Shown one piece after another: positions 1 through 8,600 of a stretch of 19,735 nucleotides of DNA. Source of the stretch: Zancudomyces culisetae. Taxonomy: Eukaryota > Kickxellomycota > Harpellomycetes > Harpellales > Legeriomycetaceae. Position numbers and translations under genes: made by a program. Position 1 is the first letter of the stretch, and each line of letters begins with the position of its first letter. The notes under the pieces were generated by a model, which did not search any database, was not told the DNA's origin, and worked only from the letters and a program-made list of their open reading frames with translations. The DNA is taken from NCBI GenBank assembly GCA_001969505.1, contig LSSK01000574.1:1-19735 (forward strand), given 5' to 3'.

Positions 1-191
1 AAATTACAAAACTACTAAATATCAAAGCTAAAATCATTAAATTGATTAACTGATAAAATAAAGAATTGTTATTTCAATTATTTCAATATACTTGTAATCC
101 TTCTTTTTTTTTTTTTTTTTACCAAAAGAAAAATAAATAAATCAATTCAAACCCAATTCAATTAAATCGAATACAAAAAAAAAATACAACA
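1..191 (+). promoter_or_regulatory. Upstream region of MRP2 with a T17 tract
   Basis: This is AT-rich spacer upstream of the uS14m gene. It holds an uninterrupted run of 17 T at 104-120, ending 71 bases before the ATG. Such poly(dA:dT) tracts exclude nucleosomes in yeast promoters. There is no ATG between the tract and the start codon, so the leader is open to scanning ribosomes. The promoter role is inferred from position and composition; no specific factor site is recognised. Confidence 0.5.
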
Positions 192-509
192 ATGGGTATT
201 CTAGATTTCAACGCCAGAACACTAAGATCAATCAAGTCGCGCCAACTCATCCAAAAATCCGAAACCGAAAGACTAATCTACAGGTACATCAACCGCAATC
301 CCCAGAATTCCACCCGAGTCCGCATGCAAGCCATGTTTGCCCTAACCGAAAACTTTCCTCATTCCGCAAACCCTACTTTTACCAAAAACCGTTGTGTCGA
401 AACCGGTCGTGGTCGTGGTGTTATGAGCGATTGGAAACTTTGTAGATTTCAATTTAGATTAAAGGCTCTTAGAGGTGATTTACCTGGTGTACAAAAATCT
501 AGTTGGTAA
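192..509 (+). CDS. MRP2: Mitochondrial small-subunit ribosomal protein uS14m (MRP2)
   Basis: This 105-residue protein belongs to the S14 family and would be part of the mitoribosome small-subunit head. The C-terminal half carries the S14 signature: NRCVETGRGRGV around residues 67-78, then LCRFQFR and the terminal block LRGDLPGVQKSSW. The N-terminal half is basic and less conserved, as in fungal mitochondrial homologues, and the length matches Mrp2 (just over 100 residues). The start is the first ATG after an ATG-free leader. There is no separate cleavable presequence; small mitoribosomal proteins often use their basic N-terminus for import. The gene converges on TIM44, another mitochondrial gene, with 265 bases between the stop codons. 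Codon use looks ordinary. A bacterial or plastid S14 is unlikely in this context. Confidence 0.93.
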   Translation: MGILDFNARTLRSIKSRQLIQKSETERLIYRYINRNPQNSTRVRMQAMFALTENFPHSANPTFTKNRCVETGRGRGVMSDWKLCRFQFRLKALRGDLPGVQKSSW

Positions 510-774
510 AAAATATATATATCGAATGCTTTAAACTTTAATCTTCAAACTAAAAACCAAATACTTTAAAGACTTTATCTTTTTGTTGTTGGTACTCTAT
601 CATTTTTTTTTCACTTTACCGAGAAAATAAATTCTTCTTTTATTTAGAAATACTAACAAGTCTCAACAACAAATAAATTATACTAGCAAACGTTATAGAT
701 ATATAAAATGTATGTATATGTTATAAAATATGATTCCCCTCGCCCTCCCTTTCTTTCTTTTTCTTTTTCTTTTA
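510..774. terminator. Shared 3' region of convergent MRP2 and TIM44
   Basis: These 265 bases lie between two convergent stop codons. They contain TATATATAT at about 513-520 and TATATAAAATGTATGTATATG at about 699-720, plus AATAAA-type words. TA-rich efficiency elements followed by A-rich positioning elements are the usual yeast polyadenylation signals, and these could serve both strands. A T/C-rich run (about 745-775) is the sense-strand A/G-rich start of the TIM44 3' UTR. The function is inferred from composition and position. Confidence 0.5.
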
Positions 775-2097
775 TTACCAAGTGGGTCTAGAAGAATTCT
801 TTGCTAAATCAATCATCTTCCATCCTGCTGTAATTGGATTATCCATGTTTTCAACAATCTTGGTAAATATAGCCACATAAGTACACGCTTCAATCAAATC
901 CTCTCTTCCCGATACTATTTCATTGCTTATTGCATTTCTAAACACATTGTTTTCCTGTGTTTGGAAGGTAATGATAATCACTGGTACATCATTATCCAAA
1001 ATCTTTGCCGAATGGAAATCCACGTGTCTCAAGTCTAATATCTTACAGTCTGAGATTAACCCTTGCTGCTGTTGTGCTGTAATTATTGCACTCAATACAT
1101 TATAGCTAGCCTCAGAACACCATTCCTTCAACGTACCAACATCTCCATTCAAGTACGCATCCATCACCTCTGGAATTATATATTCCCGCAGCTCTTTCAA
1201 AAACTTGTCTATTGTAAATTCATAATCGATTGTATCTCTAATCGTTCGCAATGCTGTCGCTGACTCTGTCTCATTCACAAAAAATCCAAACACTCCTCCT
1301 ATTCTCTCCTTTATATTCCGTCCAAATTCCACCACTGGATTCTCACTCTCTCCAAGCTTCTTTTGTGCATTGAATATCCCCTGCATAACTGAACTATTCG
1401 CCTTGAAATTCTCCCAACTTTCTTTCCACTTCGAATCATGGTGCAACACCATCCCTTGTCCCGACTCTGGATTCGCCTTAACTACTCTTCCTTTCCCCTT
1501 TCTGTACTCCTCAAATGTCTTTGCCCGGTTTGTTGTACTCAACACTCGGTTCGCTCTTCGCTTCTCCTTGTCCGTATACCCTCCATATCTCCCACCAACC
1601 TCATCCACGTATGAACTAACATTACTCGCTACACTCTTGTATACTTGTGTCTTTTTAATCGGTTCTGCCGCCACAGACGCCACATTTTCCACTACCTTTG
1701 CTGTACTGGCAATTGCACTCCCCGTAGCTTTAGCCACTTGTGAATCCGCCACTTTACTAATCCCCTCTCCCAACACTCCCCCGACTGCCACTACTGTCTT
1801 TTTAATTGCCTCCGCACTCTTTGATGTTGCCTCCTTGGCTTTTTGCATCGATTCGGATTCTGTTACTGCCGAGGTCTTGTCGCCAATCAGTTTGACACTA
1901 TCCTTGAATTCCTGATTCTCCTTCATTTGTTTCTTTAGCGAATCTGCGAATGCCTTTATTGGGCTCACATGCCCTCCATTTGAATACAACTTGACCCCAA
2001 TTGGTGCAAGTACTTGTACCTGTGGATTTACTATTTTTTTGCTTATAAGGCTAGGTCCTGTCCTTAGTACTACTCTTTTGTATATTCCCGAATACAT
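775..2097 (-). CDS. TIM44: Tim44, peripheral subunit of the TIM23 presequence translocase motor
   Basis: This 440-residue protein recruits mitochondrial Hsp70 (Ssc1) to the TIM23 channel on the matrix side of the inner membrane. It opens with a basic, serine-containing presequence (MYSGIYKRVVLRTGPSLISKK), and maturation probably occurs near the LYSNGG stretch around residue 40. An Ala/Lys-rich helical region follows (residues about 50-170, with repeated AKAT/EAIKK-like segments), as does the conserved VLSTTNRAKTFEEY area. The C-terminal Tim44 domain (about 255-440) carries NPVVEFGRNIKERIGGVFGFF, VMDAYLNGD and the final GWKMIDLAKNS block. The length agrees with yeast Tim44 (about 430). The start is a true ATG; upstream on its strand lies a T/A-rich promoter with an A20T8 tract. 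Sense-strand G strongly exceeds C in the 5' half and the two are about equal near the stop. Confidence 0.95.
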   Translation of the reverse strand: MYSGIYKRVVLRTGPSLISKKIVNPQVQVLAPIGVKLYSNGGHVSPIKAFADSLKKQMKENQEFKDSVKLIGDKTSAVTESESMQKAKEATSKSAEAIKKTVVAVGGVLGEGISKVADSQVAKATGSAIASTAKVVENVASVAAEPIKKTQVYKSVASNVSSYVDEVGGRYGGYTDKEKRRANRVLSTTNRAKTFEEYRKGKGRVVKANPESGQGMVLHHDSKWKESWENFKANSSVMQGIFNAQKKLGESENPVVEFGRNIKERIGGVFGFFVNETESATALRTIRDTIDYEFTIDKFLKELREYIIPEVMDAYLNGDVGTLKEWCSEASYNVLSAIITAQQQQGLISDCKILDLRHVDFHSAKILDNDVPVIIITFQTQENNVFRNAISNEIVSGREDLIEACTYVAIFTKIVENMDNPITAGWKMIDLAKNSSRPTW

Positions 2098-2328
2098 CTT
2101 TTATTCTATTTTAGTTTTATTCTATTCTATGTTTTTTTTTTACTTTTTTTTTTGTATAATTTGAAATTTTAAAAAGCTATATTTTACTTCACAACCTTAT
2201 TTTTTTTTATGTATCTAAGAGCTTGTACTTTTTTTTTTTGCTGTTCTTTTTTTTTTATGCTTTATCTAAAAACTTATAAATCGACACTTTGCTAAATCAT
2301 AATTTACCACCATAAATCGTTAGCGAGT

Positions 2329-2356
2329 AAAAAAAAAAAAAAAAAAAATTTTTTTT
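2329..2356. promoter_or_regulatory. A20T8 head-to-head tract upstream of TIM44
   Basis: A run of 20 A is followed directly by 8 T, about 232 bases upstream of the TIM44 ATG. Poly(dA:dT) excludes nucleosomes. The AAAATTTT core also resembles the RRPE / AATTTT rapid-growth element described upstream of growth-related yeast genes. Similar tracts occur at 5099-5118 and 14825-14845. The regulatory role is inferred. Confidence 0.45.
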
Positions 2357-2568
2357 AAAGAATATTTTGGAATCGTTGTGATAAATTTTCTTGGTATAAC
2401 AATTTTCATCAATAAACCATTCCAATCAATCATTTCCTACTTTTATTCTTTCTCCCTTTATTTGCTTTATAGGCTTTTACCAAATTATACTGAAATGATG
2501 CAGAAATAAGACGAGAAGAAAAGCTTGGAAAGAAGGAAGTTGAGAAGAAATAAAGTAGAGGAAGAGGA

Positions 2569-2585
2569 GGTGGTGGTGGTGGTGG
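2569..2585 (+). repeat. GGT trinucleotide microsatellite
   Basis: Five GGT units plus GG close a purine-rich stretch that begins near 2509. It lies in a non-coding spacer. No gene product is inferred. Confidence 0.8.
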
Positions 2586-3157
2586 AAAAGATTTGTGTGT
2601 ATAAAAGCAAAAGTGTGCTAGATGCTTAACCAACCTTCTTGGTTTGCTTAACCAATTAAATTATCCAAATTTTAAATAATGAAAATAATGCAAGAATCAT
2701 TTAATTCCTTACATTTTTAAAAAAAAATGGAATGTGGAATTGTCATGTCCTGTGCAAAGTATTATTAATTAGTGCTGTTTTTTTTTTAACCTTCAACTAA
2801 ACTGTTCTTGGCAATACGTGGCCAAAGATATTTTCTTGTACATTTTTGTACAGTACTAGTAGAGTTACTATGAATAACAGGATCGGTTTAAATACATGTA
2901 ATAATAATTAGAGTGTATATGCTCCAGAAAACATTTCTGAAACCATATGGGAATGTATCATTTTTCTTTTCACTTTGTTCATCACTGATTTTATGCACCC
3001 AGAGTTATTTTCTCACTTGAACCAAAACGATTATCAAACATGTGTGTTTAGTTACATAGTGTTTCAGTTTATTAAGAAACTATTCAAAAGGAAATAAAAG
3101 AAAGAAAAATATTAATAACAAATTATAGTAAATCGATCATTATAGAAGGAAGCTAGA

Positions 3158-3604
3158 TTAATTGCCGTTTTTAAAAGCAAAATAAACTCCTACAAAGGAT
3201 GTTACAAGGTTGGCAATAGCACTAAGGTTTGCAGTGATAGCTCCTGCCATGCGACCCTTTGGTCCAAATTTGGTATATCCCTGGGCATACAAGAAACGAC
3301 CAACCACATAGACGGCACCAAGAGCAGCAGAGAATCTGGGGAAGTACAATCCACCCAACAATACTCCGCCTACAGCAATTGGAAGCTGTTCAACATAGTT
3401 TTGGTGAACTCTGATGGCAGAGTTGAATTCTACCCACTCTTTGTCTGACAATTTGGAGGCATATCTTCCACATCCCATATCTGGATAGTCAATCTTGTAC
3501 TTTCTTCTTGAATGTCCGCAAGCTACACCTGCTAGTTGGCACTGGAGGAGCATGGCTGCTGCTGCCAAAATATTGTATCTGTAATCACCGTTTAGATCTA
3601 CCAT
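3158..3604 (-). CDS. MAPEG-family protein, microsomal glutathione S-transferase 3-like
   Basis: This 148-residue integral membrane protein belongs to the MAPEG family. Such proteins are trimeric enzymes of the ER or outer mitochondrial membrane that conjugate glutathione to electrophiles or reduce lipid hydroperoxides. The hallmark FNSAIRVHQNYVEQLP (about residues 60-75) holds the glutathione-site Arg, His, Asn and Glu of MGST2/3-type proteins. It is followed by hydrophobic segments (about 76-92 and 95-110), the GRFLYAQGYTKFGPKGR motif, and a last membrane helix near 122-145. With a first helix at about 10-28 this gives the expected four helices and the usual length of about 150. The start is the first ATG, at the right-hand end. 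S. cerevisiae has no obvious equivalent, but many other yeasts do. It is divergent from a full-length ABCC transporter. The exact substrate cannot be told from sequence. Confidence 0.88.
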   Translation of the reverse strand: MVDLNGDYRYNILAAAAMLLQCQLAGVACGHSRRKYKIDYPDMGCGRYASKLSDKEWVEFNSAIRVHQNYVEQLPIAVGGVLLGGLYFPRFSAALGAVYVVGRFLYAQGYTKFGPKGRMAGAITANLSAIANLVTSFVGVYFAFKNGN

Positions 3605-4066
3605 TTTTGCTGTTTGTTATACCAAGTTATGTATTAGTATATGATTAAACTATTGGAATTTGGAATATTTTTATTTTCTGATTTATTTTTGTAAAATACT
3701 TGCTTGTTATATACTTTTTTTTAAAATAATTGATGTATCGAGACTTCTATTTTACCAAACATATCTATTCCATTTTATTCTGTGTCATTCGATTTGCTCC
3801 TAAACCAAAAATGAAATTTAAATACAAATACACCTTTATGTTTCAACTTTTGCCTAGAGTTTCCACGTTGTAAATTAAATATGGAACGCAAGACAATCCA
3901 AAAAAATGCCATTAATTTTTTACTATTTCTATCTTTCCAGTATTTAATTTGACGCTTGTATTTCGGAACTCGTTTATTGCTTAAACAAAAAAAAAATAAA
4001 AGAGATTGATTTGACAAGGGGATTTAAATACTAGCTACAGTTGATTTGAAATACAAACTCCACTGC

Positions 4067-4073
4067 TTACTAA
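4067..4073 (+). promoter_or_regulatory. Yap1-like response element TTACTAA
   Basis: This is an exact match to the Yap1 recognition element, 463 bases upstream of the GST-like start codon and about 1.57 kb upstream of the ABC transporter. Yap1 drives glutathione and ABCC-pump genes in yeasts, so the context fits. In 2 kb of AT-rich DNA, however, about one exact match is expected by chance; another copy (complement) occurs at 14584-14590 near unrelated gene ends. Confidence 0.3.
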
Positions 4074-4558
4074 TTAATCCCTGATGTTTTTTTTCCCTTA
4101 TTTCCTTGATCTCCAAGCATCAACAAAAAATCAAATAATAGGAATGAAAAAAATCCAGTACAAACTCTATAAAAAAGTGGTCTTATATGAGAATACTAAA
4201 CTTACAACGCGACCAGTACTTGGTTGGACTGTTAATCTGGATTGCATTTCCATCTATCCGAATTAAAAAAATCTTGATATATATATCTTGGAATGTTGTT
4301 AATTCAACTACTTTTTCTTTCTTATTTCATTGTTTATGAAGTAAGAAAAAAAGAGAAACTCTTTGAAAAAATATATAACAGGTCTTGTCTTACTCTTTAA
4401 CGATCATAAAAAAAGATGAGTATTGTTGTTGTTGAAGGGAGGCGGAATTAAACAGACTGGAAGCTCTAGATCGATAATGCGATATAATGGTGTACCTCAC
4501 CTACAACTGGAGATGTTTTCAAATATGTCTACTTGGATACTTTACAAAGAGATTTATC

Positions 4559-4578
4559 TAGATTGAACTAGATTGAAC
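4559..4578 (+). repeat. Two perfect 10-base tandem copies (CTAGATTGAA)
   Basis: CTAGATTGAA occurs at 4559-4568 and again at 4569-4578, followed by CTCTAGG. This is a short tandem duplication in the divergent spacer. Its role is unknown; replication slippage is the simplest origin. Confidence 0.7.
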
Positions 4579-4758
4579 TCTAGGTATCACAAATATGTAT
4601 TGAGGGTCAATATGGTAAAGCTCATTCAACTTGTTTGTTTTTTTTACAATTGGTGCTAGGTATATACTGCTACTACTACTACTGTTAATATCACAGAATG
4701 GACTTTATTGTTCCGCAATGATGAACTAATGTTCTAGAAATATTGAAATGTCGAGATC

Positions 4759-4790
4759 CTTTAGTGGCACAGTGCGCTGTGCATCTAAAG
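4759..4790 (+). repeat. Inverted repeat / hairpin with a 12-bp stem
   Basis: CTTTAG and GCACAG (4759-4764, 4767-4772) pair with CTGTGC and CTAAAG (4777-4782, 4785-4790) around a 4-base loop TGCG, with one 2x2 internal mismatch. Six of the twelve pairs are G-C, which is unusual for this AT-rich spacer. It could be a dimeric-factor binding site, an RNA hairpin or a transposon scar. None of these can be decided from sequence. Confidence 0.6.
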
Positions 4791-5098
4791 AGAGAATCGT
4801 GTTAGTATATTTATAGGCACCAACCACGCAGTATCACACCACCTTTTTTGGGTAATGTATCTTTTATATATCCTTCTGTCCAGGAAAATCTAATGGCTTT
4901 ATTCCAACTTTGATTGACGCTAGAATAATAATGGGGATTAATCTTATCACCTAATAATATTTAACCAATAGCTAGTGTCAATTGCTATTTTTTTTTCAAT
5001 GCCAATTATCTCCTTCATAACTCAAAAATCCTTTTATTCATATGTTCTCTTTTTAAATACACTGTGATTATTTGTTTGCTTACCTGAAAAATCTAAAC

Positions 5099-5118
5099 AA
5101 AAAAAAAATTTTTTTTTT
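5099..5118. promoter_or_regulatory. A10T10 perfect palindromic tract upstream of the ABC gene
   Basis: Ten A are followed by ten T, about 520 bases upstream of the ABC transporter ATG and immediately before a near-palindrome at 5121-5138. It is a probable nucleosome-free core of the upstream regulatory region, inferred from composition. Confidence 0.45.
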
Positions 5119-5120
5119 CT

Positions 5121-5212
5121 AGTTTCGAGCTAGAAACTGCGGAAAAGGAAAAAAAAATAAAAAAATGGCACAACTGTACTTACTGTACCACAACACCTTA
5201 AATTATCCGCAG
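5121..5212. promoter_or_regulatory. Cluster of palindromic motifs upstream of the ABC transporter
   Basis: An 18-base near-palindrome (AGTTTCGAGCTAGAAACT, one mismatched pair) covers 5121-5138. CTGCGGA at 5137-5143 is matched in inverse by TCCGCAG at 5206-5212. Between them, ACTGTAC is repeated at 5173-5179 and 5182-5188. CGG half-sites of this kind are typical targets of Zn2Cys6 regulators, which control many yeast drug pumps. No exact PDRE (TCCGYGGA) is present. The regulatory role is inferred. Confidence 0.4.
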
Positions 5213-5461
5213 TAATTTTTTTTTTTCAGGATTTTTTTTTCCTTTCAAGCCTCCTCCGCTCACTATTTCAGATTTACTATTTAAACTAAAGCTTTTCTTT
5301 AGAAATTAAGAGATAAACTGATATTGAGGGAAAGAAAAAGCCCTTAAAAAAAAGTCAAAGAGGTTAATACCAAGAAGAAGCTTTGAGCGCAGGGTTTTCA
5401 TTCAGCTAATTCTTTGTGGTTTAACGCGATCAGTTTTGATCAATCTTGTATATAGTTTTGA

Positions 5462-5521
5462 ATGAGTCGAATAGGAATCACGGTTATTGGAATTTTGAAC
5501 GATAAACTTGAATATTTCTAG
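5462..5521 (+). other. Possible 19-codon upstream ORF in the ABC transporter leader
   Basis: An ATG at 5462 opens a 19-codon frame (MSRIGITVIGILNDKLEYF) ending in TAG at 5519-5521, 118 bases before the transporter ATG. If transcription starts upstream of it, it could lower translation of the pump. The transcription start is not known, so this is only a candidate. Confidence 0.3.
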
Positions 5522-5638
5522 ATTTTAGAACTTTTTCCTCCTCAATTAATCTTCTAAAAACGTAGATATAGAGTAGAGTGCAAGGACAAGAAAAAGGAAA
5601 AGAATAAGAATACAACAAAAGTAAAATTGCAAAGAGAA

Positions 5639-8600
5639 ATGAGTATGCAACAAGAAAGTTTCCTGAACGGATTATCGACAGCTATAGTATGCTGGACGGT
5701 AGTTGGATTAGGATTCAAAACAGCAAAATTTTTGCGCAAGGGTTTAAGCAATAGGGGACCTACAACTCTTGAAGAAGGGGATGGAACTCGAGGGATAGAG
5801 GGCGAAAGCATTTACAAACAGATTGATGATTTTATAAGCAACAAAGACGATCGAAATGCGGCCAGTGGCTCGTTAAAACTGGGTGAAAAGGATGTTGACG
5901 AACCGGTAACTAGAGCTAGAGACAATTGGAGAAAGACTATAATTATGAGTTTTGGGCTAACGGTATTGGCGAGCGTATTGTACTGGAAACAGGCACTCCA
6001 CCAAGACACGGATGAAGACGCCGATAAAGAACAGGGTGCAGTTCGGATGGCGCTAGCATGGTCAATAATGGGTGTGTACACGCTTTGTAAGGTATCTTCA
6101 AGCACAAGTAGTGAGGGAAGGATATTTGGACAAAGAACAACATTGGTAAATGTACAGACCGTTATTTTCATGTTTGCAAGTAGTGTGTATGAACTGTACA
6201 GATTGATTGATGTGCTTGTAAGTGGGTTTGAACAAGAAAATGGCAGATTTACCAATGCGATGGGATTTTCAATATTAAGGTTTTTAGCTGTTGTTGTAAA
6301 TGCGCTTCTAGTGGGGCTCACATACAATAAGGTGAGGATAGAAAAAGTGGAAAGCCTACTTGTACAGCAACAAGATGGAGGTGAAGCGACCAAAAGAATG
6401 GGAGGAAATGTATATACCAGTGCAACAAAGCTAGTGGAAACACCAGAATATTCTGCATCATTTATATCACGATTGTATTTCGCGTGGCTAAATAATGTTG
6501 TGAAAGAAGCCGGTCGGATAAAATTGGATTATATAGATTTGTTTAAATTCCAGGGCAAAGATCTTCCGGGATCCAATTGGGAAGAATATGCAGCCACCAA
6601 AAAACGATATCGTAACAGCTCGTTGCTAATCAAGTCTATACTCTATCTTCGATGGGAACTTATCCGGCAGTTTTCTATTGGATTTATGCTTACAATAGTC
6701 AAGTTTAGCGGACCATTTTTTTTAAACAAAATATTGACGTACTTGGAGGATAAGAATAATGAGGGGGGCGTGGAAAGTAATCGGAGTGTGATATATGGAT
6801 ATTGTGTTGGGATGTTGATATTTACGACAATTCAATATCTTTTGGAAGGGCAATCATTGTGGATCGGAAGAAGATTATCCATTAAATTGAAAAATGCACT
6901 CAGTTGTGAGATAGCAGATAAGGCGCTGAATTCAATTGATTCAACCAGTGATATTGGACCTACCGAAAAAGACGAGAAACAAAAAAATGACGATGGTGAT
7001 GCAGAGGAGAATAGCAGACGAAAGATACTGAACTTGGTCAGCACAGACTTGTCGAGAGTGACAGAAGTGGCGGCGTATTTGGACTTTTTAGTAATGCTTC
7101 CGATACAAGCATTTGTAGGAATAGCATACCTTTACATGCTTTTGGGACCAGCATCGTTGTGTGGGGTACTGATTATGATTTGTTATTATCCTTTTACAAA
7201 GATGATATTCAACTACATGGTAGATTTGGAGACCAAGTTGAATTTGGTGTCAGATAAACGAATGGTGGCAATTGGAGAGATGATAGGAGGTATGCGAGCG
7301 GTAAAATTATTTGGATGGGAAGATAAATTTGTGGACAAAATAACAAACCTTCGTTCAAAACAGTTGGAGTATTTATGGAAATTCCTCAAGATGTGGGTGG
7401 TTGTGGGAGTGGGATCGTCAATTCTACCCATGTTGGTGTTGTATGGATCATTTGTGATATATGCAGTGGTTTTGAAAAATGAAATGACTAGTAGCGTGGC
7501 GTTTACTTCGCTTGCAGTCTTTTCTATTTTAAAGACAGTCTTTGATATGTATCCAGGATTTTTGACATGGTCACTTGGTGGATTGGTTTCACTGAGAAGA
7601 ATTGAAGGATTTATAGGCAATGAAAGCTATAATCTTCCGGATATGAAACGAAAGCACACAAGCGAGAGCAGCGATTCTTCTAAGGATGCAGCTACTCGTA
7701 ATGAGTATGATTTTGGATTTATTGATGCAACGTTGTCATGGGACTATTCACGAAGTCAAAAGAAAGATAAAGCTGACGAAAATACACCATTGTTGACACC
7801 AGCTGGAACTCCAAGCTCGTCTACAACAGTATCACTATCAGCTAACGATGAAAATAGTCATGGTAGCATAGGTTCCGATGGAGATAAAAAATCCAATTTC
7901 AAGTTGAGAAACTTGAATATAAAATTTCCAAAGAACAAATTGACTATTATAGCAGGAAAGATAGGGTCAGGAAAGACTTCAATATTGCGAGCATTGATAG
8001 GAGAGATGAAATTGGTTGATGGATATATCAAATACCCGACAGCTACCACATCAACAGTAATGGCAACACATCCAGGACTTGGCATGAATGCTATGATTGG
8101 ATATGTGCCTCAGGAATCATGGTTGAGAAACGCAACTGTACGAGACAATATTCTGTTTGGGTCTGAGTACGACGTTGAGAGATATGAGCAGGTACTGAAG
8201 ATGACTGCATTAAAGGCAGATTTCAGACAGTTGGTTAATGGTGACCAGAGTCAAGTAGGTGAGCGCGGAATCACGCTCTCTGGAGGACAAAAACAAAGAA
8301 TCAGTTTGGCACGAGCACTGTATTCACAAGCACAGTATTTGCTGCTAGATGATGTGTTGTCAGCCGTAGATTCTCAGACAGCTCATCATATAGTACACAG
8401 CTGTTTTGATCCTAGCAGCAGAAACAAAATAATGGAGGGAAGAACAGTGGTTCTGGTAACTCATATGATTGATTTGGTTGTCAATTATGCCGGCTGGGTT
8501 GTGGTTATGAAAGAAGGAAAGGTTGTTGAACAGGGGAGTGACACAAGCAAATTCACCTACCTGTCTAGCATATCTTTTGAAAATAACCAACCTGCAAAAT

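Larger units (their letters stand above)
2098..3157. other. 1.06-kb spacer without a gene (TIM44 promoter / GST 3' side)
   Basis: No credible coding region is seen here. The part next to TIM44 (2100-2360) is extremely AT-rich, with many T8-T10 runs and one A20T8 tract. A purine-rich stretch (2509-2590) ends in a GGT repeat. The only open frame is a 67-codon antisense frame over that stretch; it lacks an ATG and encodes a proline run, so it is not called. I see no tRNA T-arm and no C/D snoRNA box pair. The GST-proximal side (2900-3157) should hold that gene's polyadenylation signals. Confidence 0.6.
3605..5638. other. 2.03-kb divergent spacer between the GST-like and ABC transporter genes
   Basis: This unusually long spacer holds the upstream regions of two divergent genes. 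A 60-codon ATG frame at 4084-4266 has no family features and is not called a gene. Visible structure includes a Yap1-like TTACTAA (4067-4073), a 10-base tandem repeat (4559-4578), an ACT/TAC microsatellite (about 4671-4683), a 12-bp-stem hairpin (4759-4790), and an A10T10 tract with adjacent palindromes (5099-5212). A short uORF lies at 5462-5521. The block at 4430-4900 is less AT-rich than its surroundings, so an unrecognised non-coding RNA is possible. I found no tRNA, snRNA or snoRNA signature. Confidence 0.5.

Noticed and set aside
2430-2633. 67-codon minus-strand frame with a proline run
   Set aside because: It has no ATG start, is produced by the GGT/purine repeat, and resembles no family.
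4084-4266. 60-codon plus-strand ATG frame
   Set aside because: It lies in AT-rich spacer with low-complexity lysine-rich content and no recognisable domain; expected by chance.
4541-4557. TTTACAAAGAGATTTAT, which resembles the 3' end of yeast U6 snRNA
   Set aside because: The invariant ACAGAGA and AGC elements and the 5' stem-loop of U6 are absent upstream, so the match is taken as chance.
4718-4724. C-box-like ATGATGA of a possible C/D snoRNA
   Set aside because: No CTGA D-box occurs within about 150 bases downstream and no terminal stem is seen. Minus-strand C-box words at 2979-2985 and near 12256 also lack D boxes.
5627-5638. Start of the ABC transporter four codons upstream at TTG
   Set aside because: TTG is not a normal yeast nuclear start; the ATG at 5639 is in frame and follows an A-rich leader.
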